Shown here one piece after another: positions 7,783 to 16,059 of a DNA stretch of 39,860 bases. Position 1 is the first letter of the stretch, and each line of letters starts with the position of its first letter. This DNA is from CAWKGC01 sp963849005 (GTDB lineage Bacteria; Pseudomonadota; Gammaproteobacteria; Burkholderiales; Usitatibacteraceae): positions 1-39,860 of the forward strand of contig CAWKGC010000026.1 of assembly GCA_963849005.1 (NCBI GenBank), written 5' to 3'. The notes under the pieces are model-generated. The model was not told the origin of the DNA. It searched no databases and worked only from the letters and a program-made list of their open reading frames with translations. The translations under genes were made by a program, and so were the position numbers.

Positions 7783-8955
7783 TCAGTCGCGCGTTCCTGC
7801 CGCCTGCGGTGCAGCGCGGCGAACGCGAACCCCACCGGAACGACGGCAATGCCGCCAAGCGCGACCACCACCGAGGTGCCGAAGCGTTCGGCGACGAGGC
7901 CGGCGAGCGCCACACCGATCGACTGGCCGATGAAGAAGAACGAGGCGAACAGCGCCACCGCCGCGCCGCGCCGCGCGGGCGACATCTGCGTGGCGTTCGT
8001 TTGCAGCGTGTTGTGAAACATGTAGAAGCCCAGTCCCGCGACAAAGCACCCAAGCGGCGCCACCCACGGCACCGGCGACCACATCACCACAGCCATGCCC
8101 GCGGCGATGAAGATCGATCCCGCTGAGGACAGCAGCGGCTCGCCCAGGCGCCTGACGAAGCGGCTTGCGAACAGCGCGAAGAACAGCCCGCCTGCGCCGA
8201 AGGCAATGATGACCAGCCCGGCCGTCGACAGGCTCATGCCGCGCGCCACGTGCAGGTGCGTCGCGACGAATGCCAGCGCGCCGAACAGCACGATGCCTTC
8301 GGCGAACACGGTGCCCAGCACGACGCGCGCCCATGGCACCGCGAGCACGGCGCCCAGGTCGCGGACAAGATGGCTTCCTTCGGGCCGGGCGACGCGCTCG
8401 TGGCGCGCCTCGGCGAACCACAACCATGCGGAGATGGCCGCGAACCACGCGCCGATCGCGAGGAACGGCCACTGCCAGTACGCCTGCTCCGCGGCAAACC
8501 CCGCCGCGGCGGAGCCTGCCGCCAGGCCGAGGATCTGCCCGACGAGGAAGCGCGCCAGCACCGGCTGGCGGCGCTCGTAGGAAACGACGTCCCCGATCCA
8601 TGCCATCGCGAGCGGGATCACCGACGCGCAGCAGTGCGCCCGCGATCACGCGCGTGAGGACCAATGCGTCGAGGCTGGTGGCGAAAGCGCACGCCGTCGT
8701 CGCGATCGCGGCCGCGGCACAGGCGAACGAAATGACGCGCAACTTGCCGAAGCGGTCGCCGAGCGGGCCGAACACCATCTGCAGCGCGCCGTAGGCGACG
8801 GCGAACCCGGTGATCACGTTCGCTACGCTCCCGAGGCCCGCGCCGAACTCGCTCGCCAGGCGCGGCAGCAGCGGATCCATGACCCGCAGCGACGCGGCAC
8901 TGGCGAACGCCGCCAGCGAAAGCAGCGCTATCGTGGCAACGGGCGTGCGCGTCAA
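7779..8955 (-). pseudogene. MFS transporter interrupted by a single-base frameshift
   Basis: Two frames together encode one 12-helix major facilitator superfamily exporter. The first (from about 8955) gives helices 1-4 with the motif-A-like loop GPLGDRFGKLR. The second (8621 to the stop at 7779) continues with IPLAMAWIGDVVSYERRQPV, where this family normally continues after VIAGA. The overlap is at about 8622-8640. Removing one base restores a 391-residue protein (1177 minus 1 bases is divisible by three). A TTG start at 8955 overlaps the upstream TGA, indicating coupling to the DUF885 gene. GTG/ATG alternatives up to 8991 are possible. The substrate is unknown. Confidence 0.8.
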
Positions 8956-10742
8956 GAGCGGCCGGCGCGCAGGCGCTCTGCCGCGATCCATTCGTCGATG
9001 CGCGCTTCGAGGACCGTCAGCGGCAGGGCGCCGTCGTCGAGGACGGCATTGTGGAAGTGGCGCAGGCTGAACTTGTCCCCGAGCGCCTGCTCCGCCTTGG
9101 CGCGCAGCCGCTTGATGTGCAGCTCGCCGATCTTGTAGCCGAGCGCCTGTCCCGGGTTGAGGATGTAGCGGTCGATCTCGGTCGCGGCGAAATCGACGTT
9201 GATGGCCGACTGCTGCGCAAGGTACTTGATCGCCTCGGCGCGCTTCCAGCCGTAGCGGTGCAGGCCGGTATCGAGCACGAGGCGGCAGGCGCGCACCATC
9301 TCCCAGGACAACGCGCCGAAGCGCGAATAGGGGTCTGTGTAGAAGCCCAGCTCCGGGCCGAGGCTTTCCGCATAGAGCGCCCAGCCCTCGACGTAGGCTG
9401 TATTGCCGGTAACGCGCCGGAAAGTCGGAAGGCCCTGCAGCTCCTGCGCGCGGGCTGTCTGCAGGTGGTGGCCGGGTGACGCTTCATGGAGGAGCGTGTT
9501 CTCGAACTCGTAGATCGGCCGCGTCGACGGGTTGTTGGTATTGACCTCGAAGAACCCGGCGCGGCTGCCGTCGAGCGCGCCCGCAAGATAGTGCTCGGCG
9601 TTGTTGCCGGCGAAGGCGTCCATCGGGCGGATGCCGAAGGTGAGCCGCGGCAGCACCGCGAAGAGCTTCGGCAGGCCCGCGTCCACGCGCTTGGCGAGTT
9701 CGCTGTAGTGGGCGAGCATCTGTTCCGGCGTGGTGAAGTAGAAGCGCTTGTCGGTGCGGATGAAGGCGACGAATTCCTCGAAAGAGCCCTTGTGGCCGGT
9801 GGCGGCGATGGCCTTGTCCATCTCGATGCGTATGCGCTTCACTTCGCGCTTGCCGATCTCGTGGATCTCCTCGGGCGTGAGCGTGGTGGTGGTTGCTTCC
9901 ATCACGGCCAGCGCGTAGTAGGCCTTGCCCCCGGGCAGCATGGAGGCACCGAGTTCGGCGCTGCACGCAGGCAGGTAACGGGATTCGTAGAAGGCTTTCA
10001 GCGTCGCGAATGCCGGCTGCACCCGCTCGCGAATCGCGCCTGCCCCCGCGGCCGCAAGGCGCTTGCGTTCGGCCTCGGGGATCGCGTCGGGAAAGGCGAG
10101 GAAAGGCGCAAACAGCGGGTGTGTTTCCGGGGAGCCGGAAGCGAAGACTTCGAGTTGCCCGGGCACCGGCAGCATCGCTTCGCACGGCGGCATCCAGCCG
10201 GACCTCTTCCCGGCCTCGAGTTGCGCGGTGACCTGCGAGAGTTGGCGCGGAACCGCATCGAGGCGCTTCAGCCAGTTTTCGTAGTCCTTGCCGTTGCGAA
10301 ACGGCGCGGACCTTGCGAGCACGGCGAGAAGGAAATGCGGCCCGTACTGCGTGCCGATCGGAAGCCAGCTGTCCTGGCCCGCGCCGAACGGCAGGTCGCC
10401 ATAGAGCTCGTTGAACGCGATATCGCGCCGCAGCCCGTCGACAAGGATCTCGCGCGAGATCCGGTCCTGCGTGTTCAGCGACTTCGCATCGAAGGATCGG
10501 GCTTCCGCCAGGGCCTCGCGGGCACGCACCTTGCGCGCTGCGACCGCCTCGGCGGAGACGTCGGCGAGGCGGTCGTTGTAGCGTTCGTCGCCGAGGAAGG
10601 TAGCGTATTCCGGCTGCTGGAGCAGGAACCACTGGTACCCGCGCTCGAAGAAATCGGCGAGCGCCTTGTTCGGCGCAGGCTCTTCGGCCATGGCAAGCGA
10701 AGCGGCGAGACAAGCGACGAGAAAGGCGGGAAGGCGGGACAA
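8952..10742 (-). CDS. DUF885 domain-containing secreted peptidase-like protein
   Basis: A protein of about 596 residues of the DUF885 family, which has a gluzincin-like metallopeptidase appearance. The hallmark HEASPGHH lies at residues 419-426, with a conserved NTAYVEGWALYAESLG segment downstream that probably supplies the third metal ligand. TTG at 10742 is preferred: GGAG lies eight bases upstream, and the N-terminus then begins MSRLPAFLVACLAASLAMA, a textbook signal peptide. ATG 10805 is in frame but adds 21 residues without a ribosome binding site. The protein is probably periplasmic. The following MFS gene starts within its stop codon, hinting that peptide cleavage and transport are linked (inference). 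Confidence 0.88.
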   Translation of the reverse strand: MSRLPAFLVACLAASLAMAEEPAPNKALADFFERGYQWFLLQQPEYATFLGDERYNDRLADVSAEAVAARKVRAREALAEARSFDAKSLNTQDRISREILVDGLRRDIAFNELYGDLPFGAGQDSWLPIGTQYGPHFLLAVLARSAPFRNGKDYENWLKRLDAVPRQLSQVTAQLEAGKRSGWMPPCEAMLPVPGQLEVFASGSPETHPLFAPFLAFPDAIPEAERKRLAAAGAGAIRERVQPAFATLKAFYESRYLPACSAELGASMLPGGKAYYALAVMEATTTTLTPEEIHEIGKREVKRIRIEMDKAIAATGHKGSFEEFVAFIRTDKRFYFTTPEQMLAHYSELAKRVDAGLPKLFAVLPRLTFGIRPMDAFAGNNAEHYLAGALDGSRAGFFEVNTNNPSTRPIYEFENTLLHEASPGHHLQTARAQELQGLPTFRRVTGNTAYVEGWALYAESLGPELGFYTDPYSRFGALSWEMVRACRLVLDTGLHRYGWKRAEAIKYLAQQSAINVDFAATEIDRYILNPGQALGYKIGELHIKRLRAKAEQALGDKFSLRHFHNAVLDDGALPLTVLEARIDEWIAAERLRAGRS

Positions 10743-10857
10743 GGCGCAGACTCCGATGGCCGACGTGAAGAGGCGAATCCTACACCCGCCGCGCGACGAC
10801 GCCATTCACGCGCTTGGCGTAACATGGACATACCCATTTCCCGAGGAAGGAAGCGCC

Positions 10858-12102
10858 ATGGGACTCGTCGATCGCGCGAAGAACATCTGCATCACGCCGA
10901 AGACCGAATGGCCTGTGATCGCCGCGGAGCAAAGCACTGCCGCGGGGCTCATGACCGGCTACGTCGCGCCGCTTGCCCTCATCGGCCCGGTGGCCGCGTT
11001 CGTCGGCGGCTCCGTGATCGGCCACACCCTGCCCTTCGTCGGCACCTACCGAACGCCGATGATGATGGGAATCGCGATGGCGATCTTCGTTTTCGTCATG
11101 GCCTTCGTCGGGACGTTCATCCTGTCGCTGATCATCAACGCGCTGGCCACCAGCTTCGGCGGCGAGAAGAACGGCGAGCAGGCGCTGAAAGTGGCCGTGT
11201 ACTCCTACACGCCGGCGTGGATTGCCGGCGTGCTGCAGGTCATCCCGTTCCTCGGCATCCTCGCCGTCCTCGCCGCGCTCTACGGCCTCTACCTGCTCTA
11301 TCTCGGATTGCCGCGGCTGATGAAGTGCCCGGAAGAAAAGGCGGTCGGCTACACCGTGGTGGTGGTGATCTGCGCGATCGTGCTCTGGATCGTGATTTCC
11401 ATGATCGGCGCGTCCATCGGCGGCCTCGGGATGATGGCCACGGGCGGCATGGCAGGCGCGATGCGCGACCGCGGCGCCGCGGTGCAGATCGACAAGTCGA
11501 GCCCGATCGGCAAGCTGGACGAGTTCAGCAAGAAGATGGAAGCGGCCGGCAAGAAGATGGAGGCCGCGGGACAGAAGGGCGACCAGTCGGCGCAAATGGC
11601 CGCGGCCGGCGAGGCGCTCGGCACGCTGCTGGGCGGGGGCAAGAAGGTCGAGCCGCTGGGCATCGAGGAGCTCAAGGCATTCGTGCCCGAGACCTTCCTC
11701 GGCCTGCCGAAGAAGAGCAGCAAGGCGGAACGCAGCGCCGCGCTGGGGCTGTCGATCTCGAAGGCCGAAGCGCGCTACGGCGACGGGCCGAAGACGGTGT
11801 CCCTGGAAGTGTCCGACACGGGTGGCGTAAGCGGCATGATGGCGCTCGCCGGCTGGGCAGGCGTGCAGGGCGAGAAGGAGGACGACAGCCGAATCGAGCG
11901 CACGCGCAAGGAAGGCGGGCGGCTGGTGCACGAAAAGGTCTCCAAGACCGGCGGCAGCAACGAGTTCGACATGGTGCTGGGCGATCGTTTCATCGTTGCC
12001 GCGAAAGGCAACGGTGTCAGCCTCGCCGAACTCAAGGCGGCGGTGTCCTCGCTCGACCTGGCCAAGCTCGAATCGATGAAGGACATGGGCGTGCAAAAGT
12101 GA
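10858..12102 (+). CDS. Yip1 family multi-pass membrane protein
   Basis: A 414-residue protein. The N-terminal half (about 1-190) is a Yip1/YIPF domain with five predicted transmembrane helices and the characteristic opening VDRAKNICITPKTEWPVIAAE. The second half is soluble: an Ala/Lys-rich helical segment with two near-identical KKMEAAG repeats, then a mixed region with Gly-Gly turns. ATG 10858 has a good ribosome binding site (GAGGAAGGAAG). Bacterial Yip1 proteins have no settled function. The C-terminal domain resembles parts of other betaproteobacterial hypothetical proteins, but I cannot name a family. Monocistronic and divergent from the DUF885 gene. Confidence 0.82.
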   Translation: MGLVDRAKNICITPKTEWPVIAAEQSTAAGLMTGYVAPLALIGPVAAFVGGSVIGHTLPFVGTYRTPMMMGIAMAIFVFVMAFVGTFILSLIINALATSFGGEKNGEQALKVAVYSYTPAWIAGVLQVIPFLGILAVLAALYGLYLLYLGLPRLMKCPEEKAVGYTVVVVICAIVLWIVISMIGASIGGLGMMATGGMAGAMRDRGAAVQIDKSSPIGKLDEFSKKMEAAGKKMEAAGQKGDQSAQMAAAGEALGTLLGGGKKVEPLGIEELKAFVPETFLGLPKKSSKAERSAALGLSISKAEARYGDGPKTVSLEVSDTGGVSGMMALAGWAGVQGEKEDDSRIERTRKEGGRLVHEKVSKTGGSNEFDMVLGDRFIVAAKGNGVSLAELKAAVSSLDLAKLESMKDMGVQK

Positions 12103-12249
12103 TGCCATGCCGATTTTTCGACCGTTCCGGCCGGATTTTCGGCATGGAACTGTCATCCGGTCGGCGCACTCGTACGTTCATCAGGATTGCAGTACCCGGA
12201 CTTGGATGCCCAGGAGGCTGAAGTCCCTTCCGACAGGAGGAAGAGCGAC

Positions 12250-12861
12250 ATGAACAGACCGAATCCGAAATTGCTGGCCGCGGCCGTGGCGATCGGGCTT
12301 CTTGCCGCATACCCGGTTCTTGCTGCCCCGGCGCCTTCCGGCGGGGGCGGTTATCGCGGCGGAGCGCCGGGCGGAGGCGGCTACCACGGTGGTGGCGGCT
12401 ATCGTCCGGGCGGCGCCTATTACGGCGGTCGTTATGCCGGTGGTGGCCGTTATTACGGTGGCGGCTATCACGGCGGCCGTTACTACGGAGGCGGCTTTTA
12501 CGGCGCCCGTTACTACGGCGGCCGCTATTACGGTGGCCCCTACTACGGCGGCTGGGGCTGGGGCTGGCCCGTGGGCCTCGGATTGGGCCTCGCGCTCACC
12601 TCGCCGTACTGGGCCGGCTATCCGGGCTACTACGGCTACGGCTATTCGGTTGCGCCGGCCTACGCCGGCCCCGGGTTTTACGAAGGCCAGATCCTTCCGC
12701 CCGTCGAACCGCCGCCGACGACGCAAGTGCCGCAGGGGCCCGTCGCCGATGGGCCGACCCAGCGTCCGCTGTACCTGAACTACTGTGCGGCTGTCAGCGC
12801 CTTCTATCCGATGGTGCAGAGCTGCCCGAGCGGCTGGGTGTTCCGCGGCAATCCGGGCTGA
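12250..12861 (+). CDS. Gly/Tyr-rich secreted protein
   Basis: A 203-residue protein with an N-terminal signal peptide (about 1-25, cleaving after VLAA). Residues 28-110 are almost entirely Gly, Tyr and Arg in repeats of the RYYGG and GGYHGG type, then a GWGWGWPVGLGLGLAL stretch follows. The C-terminal quarter is ordinary sequence with two Cys and ends PSGWVFRGNPG. The ribosome binding site is GACAGGAGG about 14 bases upstream. Proteins of this composition are common in betaproteobacteria and are usually annotated hypothetical. A cell-surface or low-complexity structural role is plausible but unproven. The repeats are in-frame and biased to Gly/Tyr codons, so this is coding and not a non-coding satellite. 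Confidence 0.8.
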   Translation: MNRPNPKLLAAAVAIGLLAAYPVLAAPAPSGGGGYRGGAPGGGGYHGGGGYRPGGAYYGGRYAGGGRYYGGGYHGGRYYGGGFYGARYYGGRYYGGPYYGGWGWGWPVGLGLGLALTSPYWAGYPGYYGYGYSVAPAYAGPGFYEGQILPPVEPPPTTQVPQGPVADGPTQRPLYLNYCAAVSAFYPMVQSCPSGWVFRGNPG

Positions 12862-12873
12862 AGGCGCCGAGGT

Positions 12874-13554
12874 TCAGGGCAGGAAACCGGCGCGTTGACG
12901 CAGCGCCTGCGATTCCCGGCCTGACAGCCGCGCGACGAACGTCGCGGCAGCTTCCCTGTTGGTCGCCGCGGCGCCCACCGCCGCCGTGTAGGTCGTCGCA
13001 AGTTCCAGCGATTTCGGCAGTCCGCCAACCAGCGTGATTCCCGGCGTGGCGAGTATTTCGGTCGCCTGCGTGCAGCCGACCGGGTTCCCGCCGGCAAGCG
13101 CCATCTCCCGCATGGTCGTGGTGCCGTTCGGGTAGTTCTTCAATTTCGATGCGACTTGCGCGCGGATTCCAAGCGTGTCGAGCACCTTCATGAAGTGGAT
13201 TCCCGCCGTGGCCTTCTCCGGGTCCGGGAAATACAGCACGTCGGCGGCCAGCAGCGTGGCGCGCAGCGCATCCTCGCTGCGAATGTCGGGGACGGCGCTG
13301 CCGCTCTTCACTGCGATCGAAGTGCGCACCGTGCCGAGGTCGGCGCAGGTCTCGCCCACGACGAGGCCTCGCGCGGCCAGTTCAGCAACCTGCGCCTGCG
13401 TGAGGATGACGATGTCGCAGGGCTCGCCGGCCAGGAACTTCTCGCGTATCGCGCCGACCGCGCTGAAGGTGCCCGCGATTTCGATGCCGGCTTCGGCGGC
13501 GATCGTCGTGACCAGGCCCTGCGCGGCGCCTGCGCTGAGGAAAGCGAGTCGCAC
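12874..13554 (-). CDS. ModA-like (SBP_bac_11) substrate-binding domain protein without signal peptide
   Basis: A 226-residue type II periplasmic-binding-protein fold related to ModA. Visible features are MRLAFLSAGAAQGL at the first strand, GEPCDIVILTQAQVAELAARG, and the later KLKNYPNGTTTMREMALAGG and VGCTQATEI segments. The mature domain starts at the very first residue, so no signal peptide is encoded and the protein would be cytoplasmic unless the start is misjudged. The gene begins 4 bp after the stop of the frameshifted Bug receptor on the same strand and is surely co-transcribed with it. Genuine molybdate binding is doubtful. A small-carboxylate or sensor role is possible. Confidence 0.75.
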   Translation of the reverse strand: MRLAFLSAGAAQGLVTTIAAEAGIEIAGTFSAVGAIREKFLAGEPCDIVILTQAQVAELAARGLVVGETCADLGTVRTSIAVKSGSAVPDIRSEDALRATLLAADVLYFPDPEKATAGIHFMKVLDTLGIRAQVASKLKNYPNGTTTMREMALAGGNPVGCTQATEILATPGITLVGGLPKSLELATTYTAAVGAAATNREAAATFVARLSGRESQALRQRAGFLP

Positions 13555-13558
13555 TGCG

Positions 13559-14531
13559 TCAGTCGGGCTTCGCGCCGGAGATCTTCACGATGCGCGCCCA
13601 CTTCTCGATGTCTTCGCGCATGTAGCGCGCGAACTCGTCAGTGGTCATGCTCATCGCCACCGCGCCCTGTTTCGCCCAGGCGTCCTTCACCTCGGGGCTG
13701 TTCACGATCCGGGTGATCTCGGCATTCAGTTTCTCGACAATGGGCTTCGGCGTGCCGGCGGGCGCCATGATGCCCAGCCAGATCACCGCTTCGTAGCCCG
13801 GCACGCCGGCTTCGTTCAGGGTCGGCACTTCGGGAAGCACGGAGGAGCGTGTCTTGCCGGTGGTGGCGAGCGCCTTCAGCTTGCCCGCGCGCACGTTGGG
13901 TGCCATGGTCGTGATTGCGTCGAACATCATCTGGACCTGCCCGCCGAGGAGGTCGGTGCGCGCGCCCGAGCTTCCCTTGTAGCGGCACATGCACGATGTC
14001 CACGCCGGCGGAGACTTTGAAGAGTTCGCCGGCCATGTGGTAGGGCGTGCCCGATCCCGAGGACGCATAGTTGAGAGCGCCCGGCTTGGCCTTCGCGAGA
14101 GCGATAAAGTCCTTGAGCGTGGGCGCGTTGACGGAAGGATGCACCACGAGGACGAGGTCGGAATAATTCACGGGAGCGACCGGGATGAAGTCGCGCATCA
14201 GCACGAACGGCCGCTCGGGGATCAGCGATTCGTTCACCGTGTGCGTGTTCGACATCATCAGCAGCGTATAGCCGTCGGGCGCGCTCTTTGCCGCGGCGTC
14301 GGTGCCGACGATCGAGCCGCCGCCCGGCTTGTCCTCGATGACGAACGACTGGCCGAGCGCGGCCGAGAGCTTCTCGCCGATGGCGCGCGCGTAGATGTCC
14401 GCGGGCCCGCCCGCCGCGAAGGGCACGATGATCTTCACCGGTTTCGCAGGATAGGGCTGCTGGGCCGGGACCGGCAGGGCGGCAATGGCGCAGAAGGCGG
14501 GAACCGCGGCGAAACGGAATGCTCGATGCAT
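13559..14531 (-). pseudogene. Bug family solute receptor interrupted by a single-base frameshift
   Basis: ATG 14531 opens a TctC/Bug receptor with a signal peptide (about 1-23, ending PVPAQ), the IVPFAAGG loop, PDGYTLLMMSNT and YASSGSGTPYH. After VHVP the frame turns to nonsense, while the next frame carries on with YKGSSGARTDLLGGQ through LPEVPTLNEAG to the stop at 13559. The break lies at about 13982: removing one base there turns the codons into CCG TAC AAG and gives a normal 323-residue receptor (973 minus 1 bases). Co-transcribed with the ModA-like gene. It is either a real recent pseudogene or a sequence error. Confidence 0.85.
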
Positions 14532-14648
14532 GGTCGATCTCCTTGTGTTGCGAAAAAGATACCAGATGCATCACGAAATGCTTGACGAACTTTTCTGCTG
14601 CATGGCACCATTCGTCCGTAGTCATTACCGAGAGATCCACCGAGAGAC

Positions 14649-14777
14649 ATGAAAACGAGCTTCCACATCCAACCGACCAAAGCGCGACTGACCGCGCCGG
14701 CGTCCTGCCTTGCGCAGGGCCACGGCACCGTCATCGACGCCATGGTGTGGTCCGTCTCCGGGAGAGCGATCGGGTAG
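14649..14777 (+). CDS. Possible 42-residue small ORF
   Basis: An ATG at 14649 with GAGAG just upstream opens a 42-codon frame ending at TAG 14777. A strong terminator hairpin lies 31 bp after the stop. The product has no signal peptide or known motif and I recognise no homologue. The alternative is that this stretch is simply a short non-coding transcript ending at the hairpin. Confidence 0.3.
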   Translation: MKTSFHIQPTKARLTAPASCLAQGHGTVIDAMVWSVSGRAIG

Positions 14778-14808
14778 TTTCTTCATCGTCAGCGAAGAAT
14801 CCCTCGCG

Positions 14809-14846
14809 AAGCCCGGAGACTCGAAAGAACTCCGGGCTTTGTGCTT
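14809..14846 (+). terminator. Rho-independent terminator hairpin between two small ORFs
   Basis: AAGCCCGGAG (14809-14818) pairs perfectly with CTCCGGGCTT (14830-14839) around an 11-base loop. A moderately T-rich TTGTGCTTCT follows. It lies between the possible small ORFs at 14649 and 14879 and could end a short transcript or attenuate expression of the second ORF. Confidence 0.6.
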
Positions 14847-14878
14847 CTGCAGCTTGAAAAACAAGAGGGAATACGACG

Positions 14879-15058
14879 ATGAACACGACATTTGCATTGC
14901 GCCGGGCCTGGCATGCCGCGACCAGGCAGGAAGGAAAGGCGAAATTGAATCGCGCGCGTGCGACCGAAGCCCTGCAGGCGACGGATCGTGTTCGCGCGGC
15001 GCGGGAGCGCTTCGAAGCAGAAGCGCGCCTCGCGATGCGGGAGTGGTTGATGTTGTAA
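14879..15058 (+). CDS. Possible 59-residue basic small protein
   Basis: An ATG at 14879 preceded by AGAGGGA at nine bases spacing opens a 60-codon frame ending TAA 15058. The product is rich in Arg and Ala, predicted almost wholly helical and amphipathic (RATEALQATDRVRAARERFE), with no Cys and no signal peptide. The good ribosome binding site and the position right after a terminator argue for translation. I recognise no family. The rest of this 744-bp intergenic region (14532-15275) holds only the terminator, a GC hairpin and the long palindrome; nothing else was seen. Confidence 0.45.
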   Translation: MNTTFALRRAWHAATRQEGKAKLNRARATEALQATDRVRAARERFEAEARLAMREWLML

Positions 15059-15167
15059 ACGGCAACTTCGCGGGTCGTGCGCGTCCCGCCTAGCGAGGAT
15101 TTCGGGTTGCCGCCTTCGGGAGGATGAGCAGGGACGCCTGCCTCCTCTTCGCGGGTTCGATGACGTA

Positions 15168-15191
15168 GCGGCCGGCCCTCGGGCCGGCCGC
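15168..15191. terminator. GC-rich perfect hairpin
   Basis: GCGGCCGGCCC and its reverse complement form an 11-bp stem with a two-base TC loop, between the convergent small ORF (15058) and the aldolase (15276). No T-tract follows on either side, so this is only a candidate terminator. Confidence 0.4.
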
Positions 15192-15202
15192 GGTCAGAAA
15201 TT

Positions 15203-15272
15203 GGGGTCAGATACGTAATTTGGGGTCAGAGACGCAATTGCGTCTCTGACCCCAAATTACGTATCTGACCCC
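15203..15272. repeat. 70-bp perfect palindrome with two GGGGTCAG modules per arm
   Basis: Bases 15203-15237 and 15238-15272 are exact reverse complements with no spacer. Each arm carries two GGGGTCAG modules 19 bp apart (at 15203 and 15222), followed by different tails (ATACGTAATTT and AGACGCAA). The palindrome ends 3 bp before the stop codon of the aldolase gene, so in RNA it would form a 3'-end hairpin. Confidence 0.95.
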
Positions 15273-15275
15273 GGT

Positions 15276-16040
15276 TTACGCTTTGAATGCTGCGGCCAGC
15301 CGCGCCGTCTCGCGCGCGAGCAGCATCACATCGTTGCCGACCGCGGTGAAGAGTGTGCCTGCCTCGATGTAGCGCTTCGCCGCCTTCTCGTCGACCGCGA
15401 GAATGCCGGGCGCCTTGCCGCACGCCTTGATGCGACGGATCGCATCCTCGATCGCCGTGACGACCTCGGGATGGTTCTGCTCGCCCAGGAAACCGAGTCC
15501 CGCGCTCAGGTCCGCCGGGCCGATGAAGACGCCATCGACGCCGTCGACGCGCGCGATCGCCTCGAGGTTGTCGAGGGCCAACCGGCTCTCGACCTGTACC
15601 AGCAGGCAAAGCTCCTGTTCCGCGTTCTTCAGGTATTGCGGGACGCGGCCGAAGCCCGAGGCGCGCGTCGTCCCCGCCACTCCCCGCACGCCGCGCGTCG
15701 GATAGCGCATCGCCGCGACGGCAGCCTGCGCTTCTTCCGCGGTCTGCACATAGGGAACCAGCAAGGTCTGCGCGCCGATGTCGAGGTGGCGCTTGATCAG
15801 CACCTTGTCGTTCCATGCCGGCCGCACCACGGCCGCGGGCGGATAGGCGGCCACCGCCTGCAGCTGCGCCAGGACGTTGTCGACTTCGTTGGGCGAATGC
15901 TCGGTGTCGATCAGCAGCCAGTCGAAGCCCGACCCCGCGACCACTTCCGCGCAATAGGGGCTGGAGAGCGACACCCAAAGGCCGATCTGCTGCTTGCCGG
16001 CGAGGAGGGCGCGCTTGAAGCTGTTGATGCGGAGTTCCAT
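15276..16040 (-). CDS. HpcH/HpaI family aldolase (4-hydroxy-2-oxoheptanedioate aldolase-like)
   Basis: A 254-residue class II metal-dependent aldolase that matches E. coli HpaI closely over its whole length. The catalytic residues are in register with a three-residue offset: His48 (EHSPN), Arg73 (VVRPAWND), the metal ligand Glu152 (VQVES) and Asp178 (IGPADLS). The enzyme would cleave 4-hydroxy-2-oxo acids to pyruvate plus an aldehyde in the cytoplasm. ATG 16040 is chosen because CGGGGA lies six bases upstream; ATG 16046 would overlap that site. It is the last gene of a minus-strand metabolic cluster, 19 bp after the alpha/beta hydrolase. No other homoprotocatechuate genes are present, so its true substrate is open. 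Confidence 0.88.
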   Translation of the reverse strand: MELRINSFKRALLAGKQQIGLWVSLSSPYCAEVVAGSGFDWLLIDTEHSPNEVDNVLAQLQAVAAYPPAAVVRPAWNDKVLIKRHLDIGAQTLLVPYVQTAEEAQAAVAAMRYPTRGVRGVAGTTRASGFGRVPQYLKNAEQELCLLVQVESRLALDNLEAIARVDGVDGVFIGPADLSAGLGFLGEQNHPEVVTAIEDAIRRIKACGKAPGILAVDEKAAKRYIEAGTLFTAVGNDVMLLARETARLAAAFKA

Positions 16041-16059
16041 TGCCATTCCCCGGTTGCTG

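Noticed and set aside
8600..8650. Programmed ribosomal frameshifting as the explanation of split genes
   Set aside because: No slippery heptamer followed by a pseudoknot or stimulatory Shine-Dalgarno was seen at the four break points, and the genes are not of types known to use recoding.
9486..12221. Very long open frames on the opposite strand of real genes, for example a 911-codon plus-strand frame and a 719-codon extension at 16060-18219
   Set aside because: They are antisense or 5' extensions of well-supported genes, full of Arg/Pro/Ala runs, lack homology-like motifs, and arise from high GC content.
12340..12560. Non-coding minisatellite
   Set aside because: The repetition follows codon boundaries within a frame that has a signal peptide, ribosome binding site and a non-repetitive C-terminus.
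15276..16040. Part of a homoprotocatechuate (hpa) degradation cluster
   Set aside because: The aldolase resembles HpaI strongly, but no HpaD, E, F, G or H homologue is in the window.
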